Shown one piece after another: positions 1-8,986 of a stretch of DNA of 64,000 nucleotides; the first letter of the stretch is position 1; each line of letters starts with the position of its first letter. The stretch spans positions 2,542,001 to 2,606,000 of the forward strand of contig CP064985.1 in the NCBI GenBank assembly GCA_016699675.1, written 5' to 3'. The position numbers were made by a program, and so were the translations under genes. Below the pieces are notes generated by a model. That model had not been told where the DNA came from and did not search any database. It saw only the letters and a program-made list of their open reading frames with translations. This stretch comes from Austwickia sp. (GTDB lineage Bacteria; Actinomycetota; Actinomycetes; Actinomycetales; Dermatophilaceae).

Positions 1-1056
1 GGCTCCGGCAACATCGGCACCGACCTGATGTTCAAGCTGCTGCGCCGGTCCGAGATGATCACGCCGAAATACATGATCGGCATCGACCCGAACTCCGATG
101 GTCTGCGGCGGGCCGAGAGTGTCGGCCTGACCGCCTCGGCCGGCGGTGTCGACTGGCTGCTGTCGCTGCCGACGGAGGAGTTGCCGGACATCGTGTTCGA
201 CGCGACCTCGGCCAAGGCGCACGCCGCCTCGGCGCCGCGGTTCGCCGAGAAGGGCATCGTGGCCGTGGATCTGACTCCCGCGGCGGTCGGCCCGTTCGTC
301 TCGCCGGCCGTCTCGGAGGCCTTCGACGAGGGCGCGATGAACATCAACATGATCACGTGCGGTGGCCAGGCCACGATCCCGATCGTGCACGCGGTGACCA
401 GGGTGACCGGCCCGACGCCGTACGCGGAGATCGTCGCGTCGCTGTCGAGCAAGTCCGCGGGTCCGGGCACGCGGGCCAACATCGATGAGTTCACCGAGAC
501 GACCAGCAAGGCGATCGAGGAGGTCGGCGGCGCCCGCAAGGGCAAGGCGATCATCATCCTCAACCCGGTCGAGCCGCCGATGAAGATGCGCAACACGGTC
601 TTCGTGGCCATCCCCGCCGAGTACGCCGAAGCGGGCCCCAAGCAGGACGAGCTGACGGCCTCGATCACGGCGATGGTGGAGCAGGTCCGCAAGTACGTGC
701 CCGGCTACAGCATGAAGTCCGACCCGCAGTACGACGAGGCCCGCGACACCTGGAACGGGATGGCCCGGGTGGCGGTCTTCCTCGAGGTGGTCGGCGCCGG
801 TGACTACCTGCCGGACTACGCCGGCAACCTCGACATCATCACCGCCGCGTCGGCGCACATCGGCGACAAGCTGATGGCCTACCGCCAGGCGCACCCGGTC
901 AAGGGCGTCGCGCAGCAGGTGGAGTTCCGGGCCGCGACGTCGGCGCCGCTTCCGGGCAGCGCCGCGGATCGGGCGTTGAAGCAGGCCGCGAAGCACGACA
1001 CCAGCAAGGACGAGGCGACCCAGCCCGGGACGAGCAAGGAAGAGGCGAAGGCATGA
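1..1056 (+). CDS. mhpF: Acetaldehyde dehydrogenase (acylating), 5'-truncated by window edge
   Basis: The enzyme converts acetaldehyde plus CoA and NAD+ to acetyl-CoA, the last step of catechol meta-cleavage, in a channelling complex with the aldolase encoded next. The reading frame is open from base 1 and starts inside the N-terminal Rossmann motif (GSGNIGTDLM), so only the first dozen or so codons lie outside the window. The nucleophile is the Cys in NMITCGGQATIP, near residue 120 of the fragment. After about residue 315 a Lys/Glu/Ser-rich tail (SKDEATQPGTSKEEAKA) goes beyond the usual family length of about 310 residues. The stop overlaps the aldolase start by four bases (ATGA), indicating translational coupling. 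The family is also called DmpF, BphJ or HsaG; neighbours favour the catechol route over the steroid route. Confidence 0.95.
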   Translation, partial: GSGNIGTDLMFKLLRRSEMITPKYMIGIDPNSDGLRRAESVGLTASAGGVDWLLSLPTEELPDIVFDATSAKAHAASAPRFAEKGIVAVDLTPAAVGPFVSPAVSEAFDEGAMNINMITCGGQATIPIVHAVTRVTGPTPYAEIVASLSSKSAGPGTRANIDEFTETTSKAIEEVGGARKGKAIIILNPVEPPMKMRNTVFVAIPAEYAEAGPKQDELTASITAMVEQVRKYVPGYSMKSDPQYDEARDTWNGMARVAVFLEVVGAGDYLPDYAGNLDIITAASAHIGDKLMAYRQAHPVKGVAQQVEFRAATSAPLPGSAADRALKQAAKHDTSKDEATQPGTSKEEAKA

Positions 1057-2141
1057 GCGAGGTGCTGTTCGCGCAGGAGCGGACCACGACCGATGCGGTG
1101 GGCACGAAGCGTCAGGTGCGCATCACGGACATGACGCTGCGGGACGGCAGCCACCCGATGCGCCACCAATTCACCGTCGAGCACGTGCGGGACACGGTGC
1201 GGGCGCTGGACGACGCGGGCGTCGAGGTCATCGAGGTCAGCCACGGCGACGGCCTGGGCGGCTCCAGCTTCAACTACGGCTTCTCGGGCACCGACGAGCT
1301 CAAGCTCATCCAGGTCGCGGTCGAGGAGGCGCGGCAGGCCAAGATCGCCTCGTTGCTGTTGCCCGGGGTCGGCACGGTCGAGGACCTGAAGCGGGCCCAG
1401 GACGTCGGCATCTCCGTGGTGCGGATGGCGACGCACTGCACCGAGGCCGACACGTCGTACCAGCATTTCGGCGCCGCGCGCGACCTCGGGCTGGAGACCG
1501 TCGGCTTCCTCATGCTGAGCCACCGCGTCTCCCCGGAGAAGTTGGCCGAGCAGGCCGCGATCCAGGTCGACGCGGGTTGTCAGTGCGTCTACGTGGTGGA
1601 TTCGGCGGGGGCGTTGATCCTGGACCAGGCCAAGGAGCGGGTCGCCGCGGTGGTGGATCGGATCGGCAAGGACGCCCAGGTCGGCTACCACGGCCACCAG
1701 AACCTGTCGCTGGGGGTGGCGAACTCGATCCTGGCCTACCAGGCCGGGGCGCGGCAGATCGACGGCGCGTTGTCGGCGCTCGGTGCCGGGGCGGGGAACA
1801 GCCCGACCGAGGTGCTGGCCGTGACCTTCGAGCGGCTCGGCATCGACACGCAGCTGGACACCGACAAGCTGCTCCACGCCGCGGAGAACGTGGTGCGCCC
1901 GTTCCTGCCCGCGTTGCCCTACATGGACCGCGGCTCGATCACGCAGGGCCAGGCGGGGGTCTACAGCTCCTTCCTCAAGCACGCGGAGCGGGCCAGTGAG
2001 CGGTACGGCGTGCCGGCGCACGCGATCCTGGAGCGCGTCGGTCAGTACGGGTACGTCGGGGGCCAGGAGGACATGATCATCGACGTCGCGATCGAGCTGC
2101 TCAACGAGGCGTCGGATCCCAACATCATCGGAGCGAAGTGA
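1053..2141 (+). CDS. mhpE: 4-hydroxy-2-oxovalerate aldolase
   Basis: A class II (divalent-metal) pyruvate aldolase that splits 4-hydroxy-2-oxovalerate into pyruvate and acetaldehyde, passing acetaldehyde to the dehydrogenase encoded upstream. The 362 residues match family length. The DRE-TIM barrel signature appears as TLRDGSHPMRHQF near residue 30 (Arg and Asp for catalysis and metal binding), and the metal-binding His pair is in GYHGHQNLSLG near residue 215. A C-terminal communication domain follows from about residue 285. The gene overlaps both neighbours by four bases, so it sits in the middle of a tightly coupled operon. Homologues are DmpG, BphI and HsaF. Confidence 0.95.
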   Translation: MSEVLFAQERTTTDAVGTKRQVRITDMTLRDGSHPMRHQFTVEHVRDTVRALDDAGVEVIEVSHGDGLGGSSFNYGFSGTDELKLIQVAVEEARQAKIASLLLPGVGTVEDLKRAQDVGISVVRMATHCTEADTSYQHFGAARDLGLETVGFLMLSHRVSPEKLAEQAAIQVDAGCQCVYVVDSAGALILDQAKERVAAVVDRIGKDAQVGYHGHQNLSLGVANSILAYQAGARQIDGALSALGAGAGNSPTEVLAVTFERLGIDTQLDTDKLLHAAENVVRPFLPALPYMDRGSITQGQAGVYSSFLKHAERASERYGVPAHAILERVGQYGYVGGQEDMIIDVAIELLNEASDPNIIGAK

Positions 2142-2953
2142 TGACCGCGCAGCGATGGGATGTCGACAGCGTCGCCACGGAGCTGCTGGCGTGTGAGGCG
2201 GAGCGGCGCGACCGGGTCAAGTTCACCGACGAGTGGCCCGAGCTCGACGTGGAGACGGGCTATCGGATCCAGGACGAGACCCTGCGCCGGCGCCTGGCGC
2301 GGGGGGAGAAGCTGATCAGGGTCAAGCTGGGCCTGACCAGCCGCGCCAAGCAGCAGCGGATGAACGTCGACACCCCGTTCGTGGCGTGGCTGACCGACGC
2401 GATGATCCTGCCCGCCGGGGACCCGGTGCCGCAGGACCAGCTCATTCACCCGCGCATCGAGCCGGAGATCGTGTTCGTGATGCGGGAGAGGCTGGCCGGT
2501 CCGGGGGTGACGGGCGCACAGGCGATGGCGGCCGTCGGGTCGATCCTGGGCGGGGTGGAGATCATCGACTCCCGATACAAGGACTTCAAGTTCACCGCGG
2601 GCGACGTGATCGCGGACAACGCCTCCTCGGGGGCGTTCGTGACCGGCGGGATCACCCTGCCCCCGGAGGCCATCGACCTGGCCACCGAGGCCGTGCTCAT
2701 GGAGGTCGACGGCGAGATCGTCGACTCCGCCACCGGCGCCGCCGTCCAGGGCCACCCCGGGGAGGCCCTCGCGCTCGCGGCGAACGACCTGGCCAAGCGG
2801 GGCCTGGCGATCGAGGCCGGCTGGATCGTCCTCACCGGCGGGATCACCGACGCCGTCTTCGCCCCGCCCGGCTCCAGCATCGCCGCCCACTTCGCCCACC
2901 TCGGCTCCGTCTTCGTCGCCGGCGGCGCGGCGCCCTCGGGGGAGGCGGGCTGA
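2138..2953 (+). CDS. dmpH: 2-oxo-3-hexenedioate (4-oxalocrotonate) decarboxylase
   Basis: Member of the fumarylacetoacetase-like hydratase/decarboxylase family of meta-cleavage pathways (271 residues). It is expected to decarboxylate 2-oxo-3-hexenedioate to 2-hydroxypenta-2,4-dienoate in the dehydrogenase branch. Visible metal-site motifs are EPEIVFVM (about residue 108), GVEIIDSRYKDFKF (about residue 140) and ADNASSGAFV. The RYKDFKF string resembles decarboxylases (DmpH/XylI) rather than the paralogous hydratases (DmpE/XylJ), and the tautomerase and semialdehyde dehydrogenase genes directly downstream form the same branch. A hydratase role cannot be fully excluded. The start overlaps the aldolase stop (ATGA). 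Confidence 0.85.
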   Translation: MMTAQRWDVDSVATELLACEAERRDRVKFTDEWPELDVETGYRIQDETLRRRLARGEKLIRVKLGLTSRAKQQRMNVDTPFVAWLTDAMILPAGDPVPQDQLIHPRIEPEIVFVMRERLAGPGVTGAQAMAAVGSILGGVEIIDSRYKDFKFTAGDVIADNASSGAFVTGGITLPPEAIDLATEAVLMEVDGEIVDSATGAAVQGHPGEALALAANDLAKRGLAIEAGWIVLTGGITDAVFAPPGSSIAAHFAHLGSVFVAGGAAPSGEAG

Positions 2954-3201
2954 TGCCGCTCATCGAGTGCACCTTCACCACGGCCGAGCACCGGACCCCG
3001 GCGATGATGCGCCAACTGATCTCCGCGCTGACCGATGCGGTGGTGCAGACCGGGGTCGCCCCGAAGGACAGCGTGCGGGTGATTCTGCGCGAGGTCCCCG
3101 CCGAGCACTTCGCCGCCGGCGACGTCACCCTCGCCGAACGTCGGGCCGCGGCCGTGCAGCCCGTTCCCAGCACCGGCGCCGCCGCCGAGAAAGGCTCGTG
3201 A
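2953..3201 (+). CDS. dmpI: 2-hydroxymuconate (4-oxalocrotonate) tautomerase
   Basis: A small tautomerase of 82 residues that interconverts 2-hydroxymuconate and 2-oxo-3-hexenedioate. The start at 2953 is fixed by the MPLIECTF sequence: after removal of Met, Pro1 becomes the catalytic base, as in all 4-oxalocrotonate tautomerases. The body fits the family (VQTGVAPKDSVRVILREVP), but the C-terminus is about 15-20 residues longer than the classic 62-residue enzymes and is low in complexity. The start codon overlaps the decarboxylase stop (TGATG), and the semialdehyde dehydrogenase follows three bases after the stop. Confidence 0.88.
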   Translation: MPLIECTFTTAEHRTPAMMRQLISALTDAVVQTGVAPKDSVRVILREVPAEHFAAGDVTLAERRAAAVQPVPSTGAAAEKGS

Positions 3202-3204
3202 ATC

Positions 3205-4656
3205 ATGGCTGACCTGAAGTTCTTCGGTCACATCATCGACAACGAGGAAGTCGAGTCGGTCGACGGGGCGCGGTTCGACGTCTACAACTCCTACACCCAG
3301 CAGGTCTGGGCGCAGGCCGCCGAGGGCGGGGAAGAGGATGCCCGGCGCGCAGTGGCCAGCGCCCGCACAGCGTTCGACGAGGGGCCGTGGCCGCGGATGG
3401 GTCGCGTGGAGCGGGCCAAGGCCATCCACAAGCTCGCCGACCTCATGGAGGCCCGGGCCGACGACCTCGCGACGTACGACTCCCGCAACATGGCCAAGCC
3501 CTTCGCCCAGGCCAAGCACGACATCGCCCGATCGGTGCACAACTTCCGGTTCTTCGCCGACCACCAGCGGGACAACTGCGGCCAGGTCTTCCCGATGGAC
3601 TCGGGGCACCATAGCTACAGCGAGTTCGGCCCGGCCGGCGTCGTCGCGGCCATCTCGCCGTGGAACTTCCCGCTGATGATGGCGACCTGGAAGATCGCGC
3701 CGGCGATCGCCTGGGGCAACACCTGCATCATCAAGCCCTCGGAGGACACCCCCGCGTCGGTGACCCTGCTGGGCCGGCTGGCGGCCGAGGCCGGGTTCCC
3801 GCCGGGGGTGCTGAACGTGCTCAACGGGCACGGGGCTCCGGCCGGTGCGGCCCTGACCTCCCACTGGGACGTCGATCGGGTCACGTTCACCGGGTCCAGC
3901 CAGACCGGCAAGCTCGTCATGAAGTCGGCGGCGGAGCACCTCGCGCCGGTGAGCCTGGAGCTCGGCGGCAAGGGCGCCAACATCGTCTTCGCGGACGCCG
4001 ACCTCGACAACGCCGTGTACTGGGCCGTCGAGGCCATCTTCCGCAACGCGGGCCAGATCTGCCTGGCGGGCTCCCGGCTGTTCGTGCAGGACGAGATCTA
4101 CGACGAGTTCCTGAAGCGATTCGTCGCCAAGGCCGAGTCGCTGGTCATCGGCGACCCGTTCGACCCGGCGACGACGTTCTCGGCGCTGAGCAGCAGGAAG
4201 CACTTCGAGAAGGTCGCCGGCTACGTCGAGCAGATCCGCGCGCTCGGCGGCACGGTGCACACCGGCGGCGTCGCCGACGACGGGTCCTGGGTGGTCCGGC
4301 CCACGATCGCCGACGGGCTGGGGCTGGACGCGGCGCCGTACTGCGAGGAGATCTTCGGTCCGGTCTGCATCGTCAACCGGTTCGCCACCGAGGACGAGGT
4401 CGTGGCGATGGCCAACGACACGCGCTACGGCCTCAACGCGATGCTGTTCACGGAAAACCTGTCGCGGGCGCACCGCGTCTCCTCCCGGCTGCGGGCCGGG
4501 ACGGTGTGGGTGAACTGCTTCTTTATCCGGGATCTGCGGACGCCGTTCGGCGGCGGGGGCGATTCTGGAGTGGGCCGCGAGGGCGGCGACTTCAGCCGCG
4601 AGTTCTTCACCGAACCCAAGGCCGTGGTCATGCAGATCAACCGCGACGGGAGCTGA
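3205..4656 (+). CDS. dmpC: 2-hydroxymuconic semialdehyde dehydrogenase (ALDH family)
   Basis: An NAD+-dependent aldehyde dehydrogenase (483 residues, normal length) oxidising the ring-cleavage product 2-hydroxymuconic semialdehyde to 2-hydroxymuconate, the substrate of the tautomerase encoded just before. ALDH landmarks in order are the oxyanion Asn in ISPWNFPLMM (about residue 152), the cofactor motif FTGSSQTGK (about 230), the general base in LELGGKGAN (about 252) and the nucleophile in NAGQICLAGSR (about 287). The cysteine loop reads CLAGSR rather than the CLCTER usual in HMSD enzymes, so closely related semialdehyde substrates are possible. Substrate is assigned mainly from the operon. 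Confidence 0.87.
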   Translation: MADLKFFGHIIDNEEVESVDGARFDVYNSYTQQVWAQAAEGGEEDARRAVASARTAFDEGPWPRMGRVERAKAIHKLADLMEARADDLATYDSRNMAKPFAQAKHDIARSVHNFRFFADHQRDNCGQVFPMDSGHHSYSEFGPAGVVAAISPWNFPLMMATWKIAPAIAWGNTCIIKPSEDTPASVTLLGRLAAEAGFPPGVLNVLNGHGAPAGAALTSHWDVDRVTFTGSSQTGKLVMKSAAEHLAPVSLELGGKGANIVFADADLDNAVYWAVEAIFRNAGQICLAGSRLFVQDEIYDEFLKRFVAKAESLVIGDPFDPATTFSALSSRKHFEKVAGYVEQIRALGGTVHTGGVADDGSWVVRPTIADGLGLDAAPYCEEIFGPVCIVNRFATEDEVVAMANDTRYGLNAMLFTENLSRAHRVSSRLRAGTVWVNCFFIRDLRTPFGGGGDSGVGREGGDFSREFFTEPKAVVMQINRDGS

Positions 4657-4687
4657 CCGCCTGGCGGTAGCTGCCGAAAGGGGATCC

Positions 4688-6396
4688 GTGGACCCGTGGA
4701 CCGTGGCGGCCGAGCCGGCGTTGCCGTGCTGGGCGCCGCCCACGGGCCGCGACCGGGTCACCGCGTTCACCCCCGCGGATCGGGCCGGCCGCTGGGCGCT
4801 GGACTTCCACACGCCCCGCGGCCTCGTTCCTTTGGTGATCGCGCTCGTGGACGACCTCGCCGCGGGCGCCGTCGCCGCCGCGGACGAGCTGGGCCTGCCG
4901 GGCGGTCTGCAGGCCCGCCTGGTGGGCTGCCACCTCTACGTCGGGGTCGTCCCGCGGGACGCCGGGGTGTCGCGCGCGGAGACGACGACGGGAGAGCATG
5001 CCGGTACGCCGCAGGGGGCGCTGCCTGCGGACCTCACGGCGTACGTCCTGGGCTTCCGCGCCCGCTGGGCCGCGCTCTCGGCCGACCTGACCGGGGAGCT
5101 GGACGACCTGGACGCGGTCGACCTGACCGGGCTGTCGCAGCCGGCGCTGCTGGCGCACTGGCGGCGGGCTCGGGCGCTGCACGCGCGGGCGTGGCGGATC
5201 CACTTCGACGTGATGTACCGGCTCATGACCGTCCACGAACACTACGTCGCGGTGTGCCGCCGCCACGGCGTACCCGACGTTGACGCCGCCCGGATGATCG
5301 AGGGCGAGTCGCACGTCATCGGCGACGCGGACCGCGCGGTGCGGGCGCTCGCGGAGGCCGCCCGCGAGGGCGGCTTCGCCCGCTTGCTGCTGCGAACGCC
5401 CACCACCCGGGTGCTCGCCGAGCTGCGCCGCGAGCCCGCGGCGCAGGCCTTCGTCGCGGACCTGGCGCGGGTCCAGGCCCGCTACGGCCGGCGCACCTCC
5501 GCGCTCTTCGACCTGGAGTCGGCGCCCTGGTCGGCGGACGCGACCGCGGTGTTGGCGCTCGTCCGCTCCGCGCTGGTGGCCGGCCCGCCCAAGCGGTCCT
5601 GGGGCCCCGCCGACGCCACGGCGCTCGCCGATGCCGTCGTGTCCCGGCTGGCCCCGGGGGCGGCGGCGGAGGTGCGGGCCGCGTGGGAGCTCGCGGTGGC
5701 CGGGAACGCCTCCTGGTGGAGCGAGGAACACAACTCCGTGATCGACCTGCGGGCGCACCTGCCCGCGGCGGATGTCGCGCGGGAGGCGGCGCGGCGCTGG
5801 GGACTCGCCCCGAACCAGGTGTGGCACCTGCTCGCCGAGGAGTTCGAGGCGGTGCTCGCGGGGGAGCAGGCCTGGGGCGACGTCTCGGGTCGGGCGGCGT
5901 CCCGGCTGGCGTTCACCTCCGCCTGCCGGACCCGGCGGCGCGAGCTGCCCGCGGGGTTGGGCGACGGGCGGGAGGCCCCCGACGACGTGGTCTTCCGGCA
6001 GGTCATGGGCGTCGGCGGCCCCGTCGACCACCTGGGGGACGAGCTGCTGCAGGGCTACGGGGTCTCACCGGGCGTCGGCCGCGGGACCGTGCGGGTGGTC
6101 CGGCACGCCGAAGACTCGTGCTGCTGCGCCAGGGCGACGTGCTCGTGTGCGAGGCGACGTCGCCGAGCTGGACCCCGGCGTTCGACCGGATCGCGGCCGC
6201 GGTCTGCGACGGCGGTGGGCTGCTGACGCACGCGGCGATCATCAGCAGGGAGTACGGGGTGCCGCGCGTCTGTGCCACGTTCACCGGCACCACGACGCTG
6301 CGCGACGGAGACGTGGTCGAGGTGGACGGCGGGGCCGGCACGGTGCGGCTGCTGTGGCGTGATCCGGCGGCGACGAGTCGGGAGGTCGGCGCATGA
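4688..6396 (+). pseudogene. PEP-synthase-like phosphohistidine swivelling-domain protein (CreH/phenylphosphate synthase-like), frameshifted near 6115
   Basis: A GTG start after an AAGGGG ribosome site opens a protein resembling the central and swivelling part of PEP synthase. The phospho-carrier His lies in GGLLTHAAIISREYGVP near the C-terminus. The frame is broken: one frame runs to about 6115 (VRVVRHAED), and the continuation LLRQGDVLVCEATSPSW is in the next frame, as if one C had been lost from GACCTCGTG. Joined, the product is about 569 residues and its TGA overlaps the next ATG. Split PEP-synthase-like pairs form phenylphosphate synthase and the 4-cresol phosphate synthase CreHI of Corynebacterium; the meta-cleavage operon context makes phosphorylation of a phenolic substrate plausible (inference). 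The break may be a sequencing error. Confidence 0.65.
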
Positions 6397-7304
6397 ACCG
6401 GGTGTGGCGGCTCACGGACGAGGCGGCGTGCCGGGGCGGGCTGGTCGGCAACAAGGCGGCCGGGTTGGCGCGGCTGTCGGCGGCCGGGCTGCCGGTGCCC
6501 GCGGGGTTCATCGTGGCGGTGGCGCCGGCCGTGGACGACGGGTGGCGGGCGGCGGCGCGCACGGCGTACGCGGAGCTGTGCCGCGAGGCCGCCGGAACGA
6601 CCCCGGGCGCGGGCACCACACCGGCGACGGGCTCCGCGCTGGCGGACGCGGCGGATCTCGCGGTCGCCGTACGGAGCTCGTCGCCGCACGAGGACCTCGC
6701 CGAACGCAGCGCTGCCGCGATCCTGCCGTCGCGCCTCGGGGTGCGCGGCGCCGAGGCCGTCGAGGCGACGATCGCGGAGCTGCGGCACCCGTCGGCGTGG
6801 GAGGGGCTGGGACGGTACGCCGAGGGGGTCTTCGGACACGGCGGCCCGGCGGCGGCGGATGCGCCAGCGATCATCGTGCAGGCCCTGGTCCGCGCGGACG
6901 CGGCGGGTGTGGCGTTCACGGCCCACCCCGTCACGGGTTCGCGGGATCGGGTGCTGATCGAGGTCGGCAGCGGCCTCGGCGACGTCGTCACCGACGGCCT
7001 GCTCGTGCCGACGATGGTGGAGGTCGCGCGGGCCGACGGCACCGTGGTCGCGCAGCGGCCCGGCGTACAGCGCGTGGCGCACGCCTTCGACGAGCGGTCG
7101 GGTTCGCTGGAGGTACGGCGTACGCCCGGCGGGGCGCCCACGCTGGCGGGCGACGAGGCGCGCTCGGTGTGGGCGGCGGTGCTCGCGGCCGAGGAGCTCT
7201 TCGGCCGGCCGGTCGACGTGGAGTGGGCCATCGAGCGGGGTACGGGGGACGGGCATCGGCTCTGGGTGGTCCAGGCCCGCCCGATCACGACCCTTCCCAG
7301 CTGA
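6393..7304 (+). CDS. PEP/pyruvate-binding (PPDK N-terminal, ATP-grasp) protein, CreI-like partner
   Basis: 303 residues matching the ATP-binding half of PEP synthase/PPDK. Visible motifs are GNKAAGLARLSAAGLPVPAG at about residue 20, the nucleotide-loop Arg in VAVRSSSPHEDL (about 90), IIVQALVRADAAGVAFTAHP (about 165) and the terminal DVEWAIERG...WVVQARPITT. It probably phosphorylates the swivelling His of the preceding protein from ATP; neither protein alone would be complete. The ATGA overlap with the upstream gene supports a two-subunit enzyme. The N-terminal substrate-lid region is short and variable (an Ala/Thr/Gly-rich stretch near residue 70) compared with true PEP synthases. The acceptor substrate is not shown by sequence. 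Confidence 0.78.
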   Translation: MNRVWRLTDEAACRGGLVGNKAAGLARLSAAGLPVPAGFIVAVAPAVDDGWRAAARTAYAELCREAAGTTPGAGTTPATGSALADAADLAVAVRSSSPHEDLAERSAAAILPSRLGVRGAEAVEATIAELRHPSAWEGLGRYAEGVFGHGGPAAADAPAIIVQALVRADAAGVAFTAHPVTGSRDRVLIEVGSGLGDVVTDGLLVPTMVEVARADGTVVAQRPGVQRVAHAFDERSGSLEVRRTPGGAPTLAGDEARSVWAAVLAAEELFGRPVDVEWAIERGTGDGHRLWVVQARPITTLPS

Positions 7305-7425
7305 GCCACCGAGCTTGACGTAGCGCTCCGCCCTGGCCCGCGCTGGCTCACCATCCCCTGCCGAGGTGAGAGTTGGCTCTCGCGAGGGCGGGCGAGCTCA
7401 CGTGCGCTGGAGTGTTCACCCGCCC

Positions 7426-8409
7426 TCAGGTGAGCCGCCTCTCGCGTCGGAGCGCCGGGAGGGGTCGGTGGCTCTCTCGACGGCGGAGGTGCCGCTGGAC
7501 AGCGACCGCGCAGTGGGCGACGAAACCGGCGAGGACCAGGCCCGCCACAGCCGTGGGCACCCCGGCCCCCGGCGCGGTGTCGTGCGGGGAAGCTCGGGTC
7601 ACCAGCGTCGTCACCCACTCGTCCTGAAGTGGAAAGCCGACGAATGACGCCAGGCCCACGAGGCCCTGCCACACCCGGACGTGCCGTAGCCCCCAGGGGG
7701 CCAGGTGGCCCAGCGCCCACACCAGCAGGGCGACAACGCAGGCCGGCGCGATCAGCACGGGGACGAGCGTGAGCGCCATGAAGACCTGTCGGCCCATGCC
7801 AGGGGGGATCAGCACCCAGCCACCCAGCAGGGCGAGCGCCACTCCCCAACCGGCTCCCATGGCGGGCCCGGCGCCCCGCATCCCCACGGCGACCGGGAAG
7901 AGGGCTACCGCCAAGCCCAGCAGCAGGTATGCGGCGGCCTGGGCGCCGAGCAACGGGTGGACGCCCGCGCTGATCGAGTGGAGGTAGTCCTTGAGGTCAT
8001 TGTCCTGAGCGTTCAGGCAGGCCCAGTAGCTGCCGTGACCGGACGCTGCCCATGACGCAGCCACGCCCTTGGCAGCCAGTGGCCCGAAGCTCGGGTCGGC
8101 CCACTCGGACCGTGGATCCGGGGCGAAGCAGGTCGGCCACCATCGCTGGTAGGCGGCCCAGCCGCCGCTTGCCGCCGATCCGACGAAACACAGCGCTGTC
8201 ACCATCAACAGCAGGGGGCTCGGCGTACCGGGGGCGCGCAGCGTCCGCCGCAGCCACGGCAGCCGCACCAGCACGCGCAGCACGTACGTCCATCGGTGGT
8301 GCCCCCGCAGCTCGGCCAGCTCGGCGGCGAACTCGCGTCGATAGCGCTCGCGTTCTGTCCCCGGCAGGATGGCCGTCGCGGCGGACAGCACCCGTTCGAT
8401 CGTGGTCAC
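7426..8409 (-). CDS. Membrane protein encoded downstream of a PadR regulator
   Basis: I do not recognise a named family. The GTG start gives 327 residues. The N-terminus (TERERYRREFAAELAELRG) resembles the cytoplasmic stretch of permease-like proteins commonly encoded next to PadR regulators. Predicted membrane segments lie near residues 68-88, 155-172, 175-200, 210-235 and 270-290; between the first two is a probable extracellular loop with two Cys (PTCFAPDP, YWACLNAQ). The C-terminus is Arg-rich. It starts 31 bases after the PadR stop, so the two form an operon in which PadR probably represses both genes (inference). The open frame from 7366 to 7647 on the other strand is a shadow. Confidence 0.6.
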   Translation of the reverse strand: MTTIERVLSAATAILPGTERERYRREFAAELAELRGHHRWTYVLRVLVRLPWLRRTLRAPGTPSPLLLMVTALCFVGSAASGGWAAYQRWWPTCFAPDPRSEWADPSFGPLAAKGVAASWAASGHGSYWACLNAQDNDLKDYLHSISAGVHPLLGAQAAAYLLLGLAVALFPVAVGMRGAGPAMGAGWGVALALLGGWVLIPPGMGRQVFMALTLVPVLIAPACVVALLVWALGHLAPWGLRHVRVWQGLVGLASFVGFPLQDEWVTTLVTRASPHDTAPGAGVPTAVAGLVLAGFVAHCAVAVQRHLRRRESHRPLPALRRERRLT

Positions 8410-8440
8410 GCTCCACCTGCCCCGGTGGCCCGCGAGGCGC

Positions 8441-8854
8441 TCATGGCCCGGCCATCCCCGGGACCGTTCCCCAGCCGGCCGGACGAAGCGGAGCGGATCG
8501 CCCTCCCGGATGCAGCGGCCCGGGTCGCGCTATCGGTTCCGGGTCGTGGGCTGCGGCGGTCGGCAAGGGGTTCGCCAGCGGACGGGCGGCCAAAGCGGCG
8601 CGGGCCTGCTCCTCACCTGGCGGCGTGAGGCGGTAGTAGCGCCGGGCCGGGCGGCCGGCGGCGACTGGATCGATGTCCTCCCAGGCGCTGGTCAGCCAGT
8701 CGGCTGTCTCCAGGCGGGCCAGGATCGGGTGGATGGTTCCGCTGGCCAGACCGGCCAGCCGACAGAGTTCCAGGCCGTAGCGCGGGGCAGCCGGCTCAGC
8801 GAGGAAGACGGCCAGCACCATGCGGGTGGTGGTGGACATCCGGGGCGGTCCCAT
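8441..8854 (-). CDS. PadR family transcriptional regulator
   Basis: A small winged-helix regulator (137 residues). The recognition fold is visible as RYGLELCRLAGLASGTIHPILARLETADWLTS (residues about 25-56, quoted in part), followed by the wing GRPARRYYRLTPPGEEQ, both typical of PadR. The C-terminal tail after about residue 90 is Pro/Ala-rich and lacks the long helix of larger PadR proteins, as in the short subfamily 2. An internal ATG five codons in (8839) is an alternative start. It precedes a membrane protein gene on the same strand, and faces the nucleotidyltransferase gene across a 130-bp divergent promoter region. Confidence 0.85.
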   Translation of the reverse strand: MGPPRMSTTTRMVLAVFLAEPAAPRYGLELCRLAGLASGTIHPILARLETADWLTSAWEDIDPVAAGRPARRYYRLTPPGEEQARAALAARPLANPLPTAAAHDPEPIARPGPLHPGGRSAPLRPAGWGTVPGMAGP

Positions 8855-8986
8855 GCCAGAACTCTACCTAGGGTCCGATGCGCCGTCGACAGAAGGCGTC
8901 GACCCATCTGGTTGCGGTAAAGGGGTGGCGCGCCGCGCCCGACGTACCGCATCCTGATCGACTGCCCACAGCGCGAGGAGGAACCG

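Noticed and set aside
2446..4812. 788-codon minus-strand open frame across the meta-cleavage genes
   Set aside because: Shadow of the tautomerase and dehydrogenase genes, with no recognisable motif.
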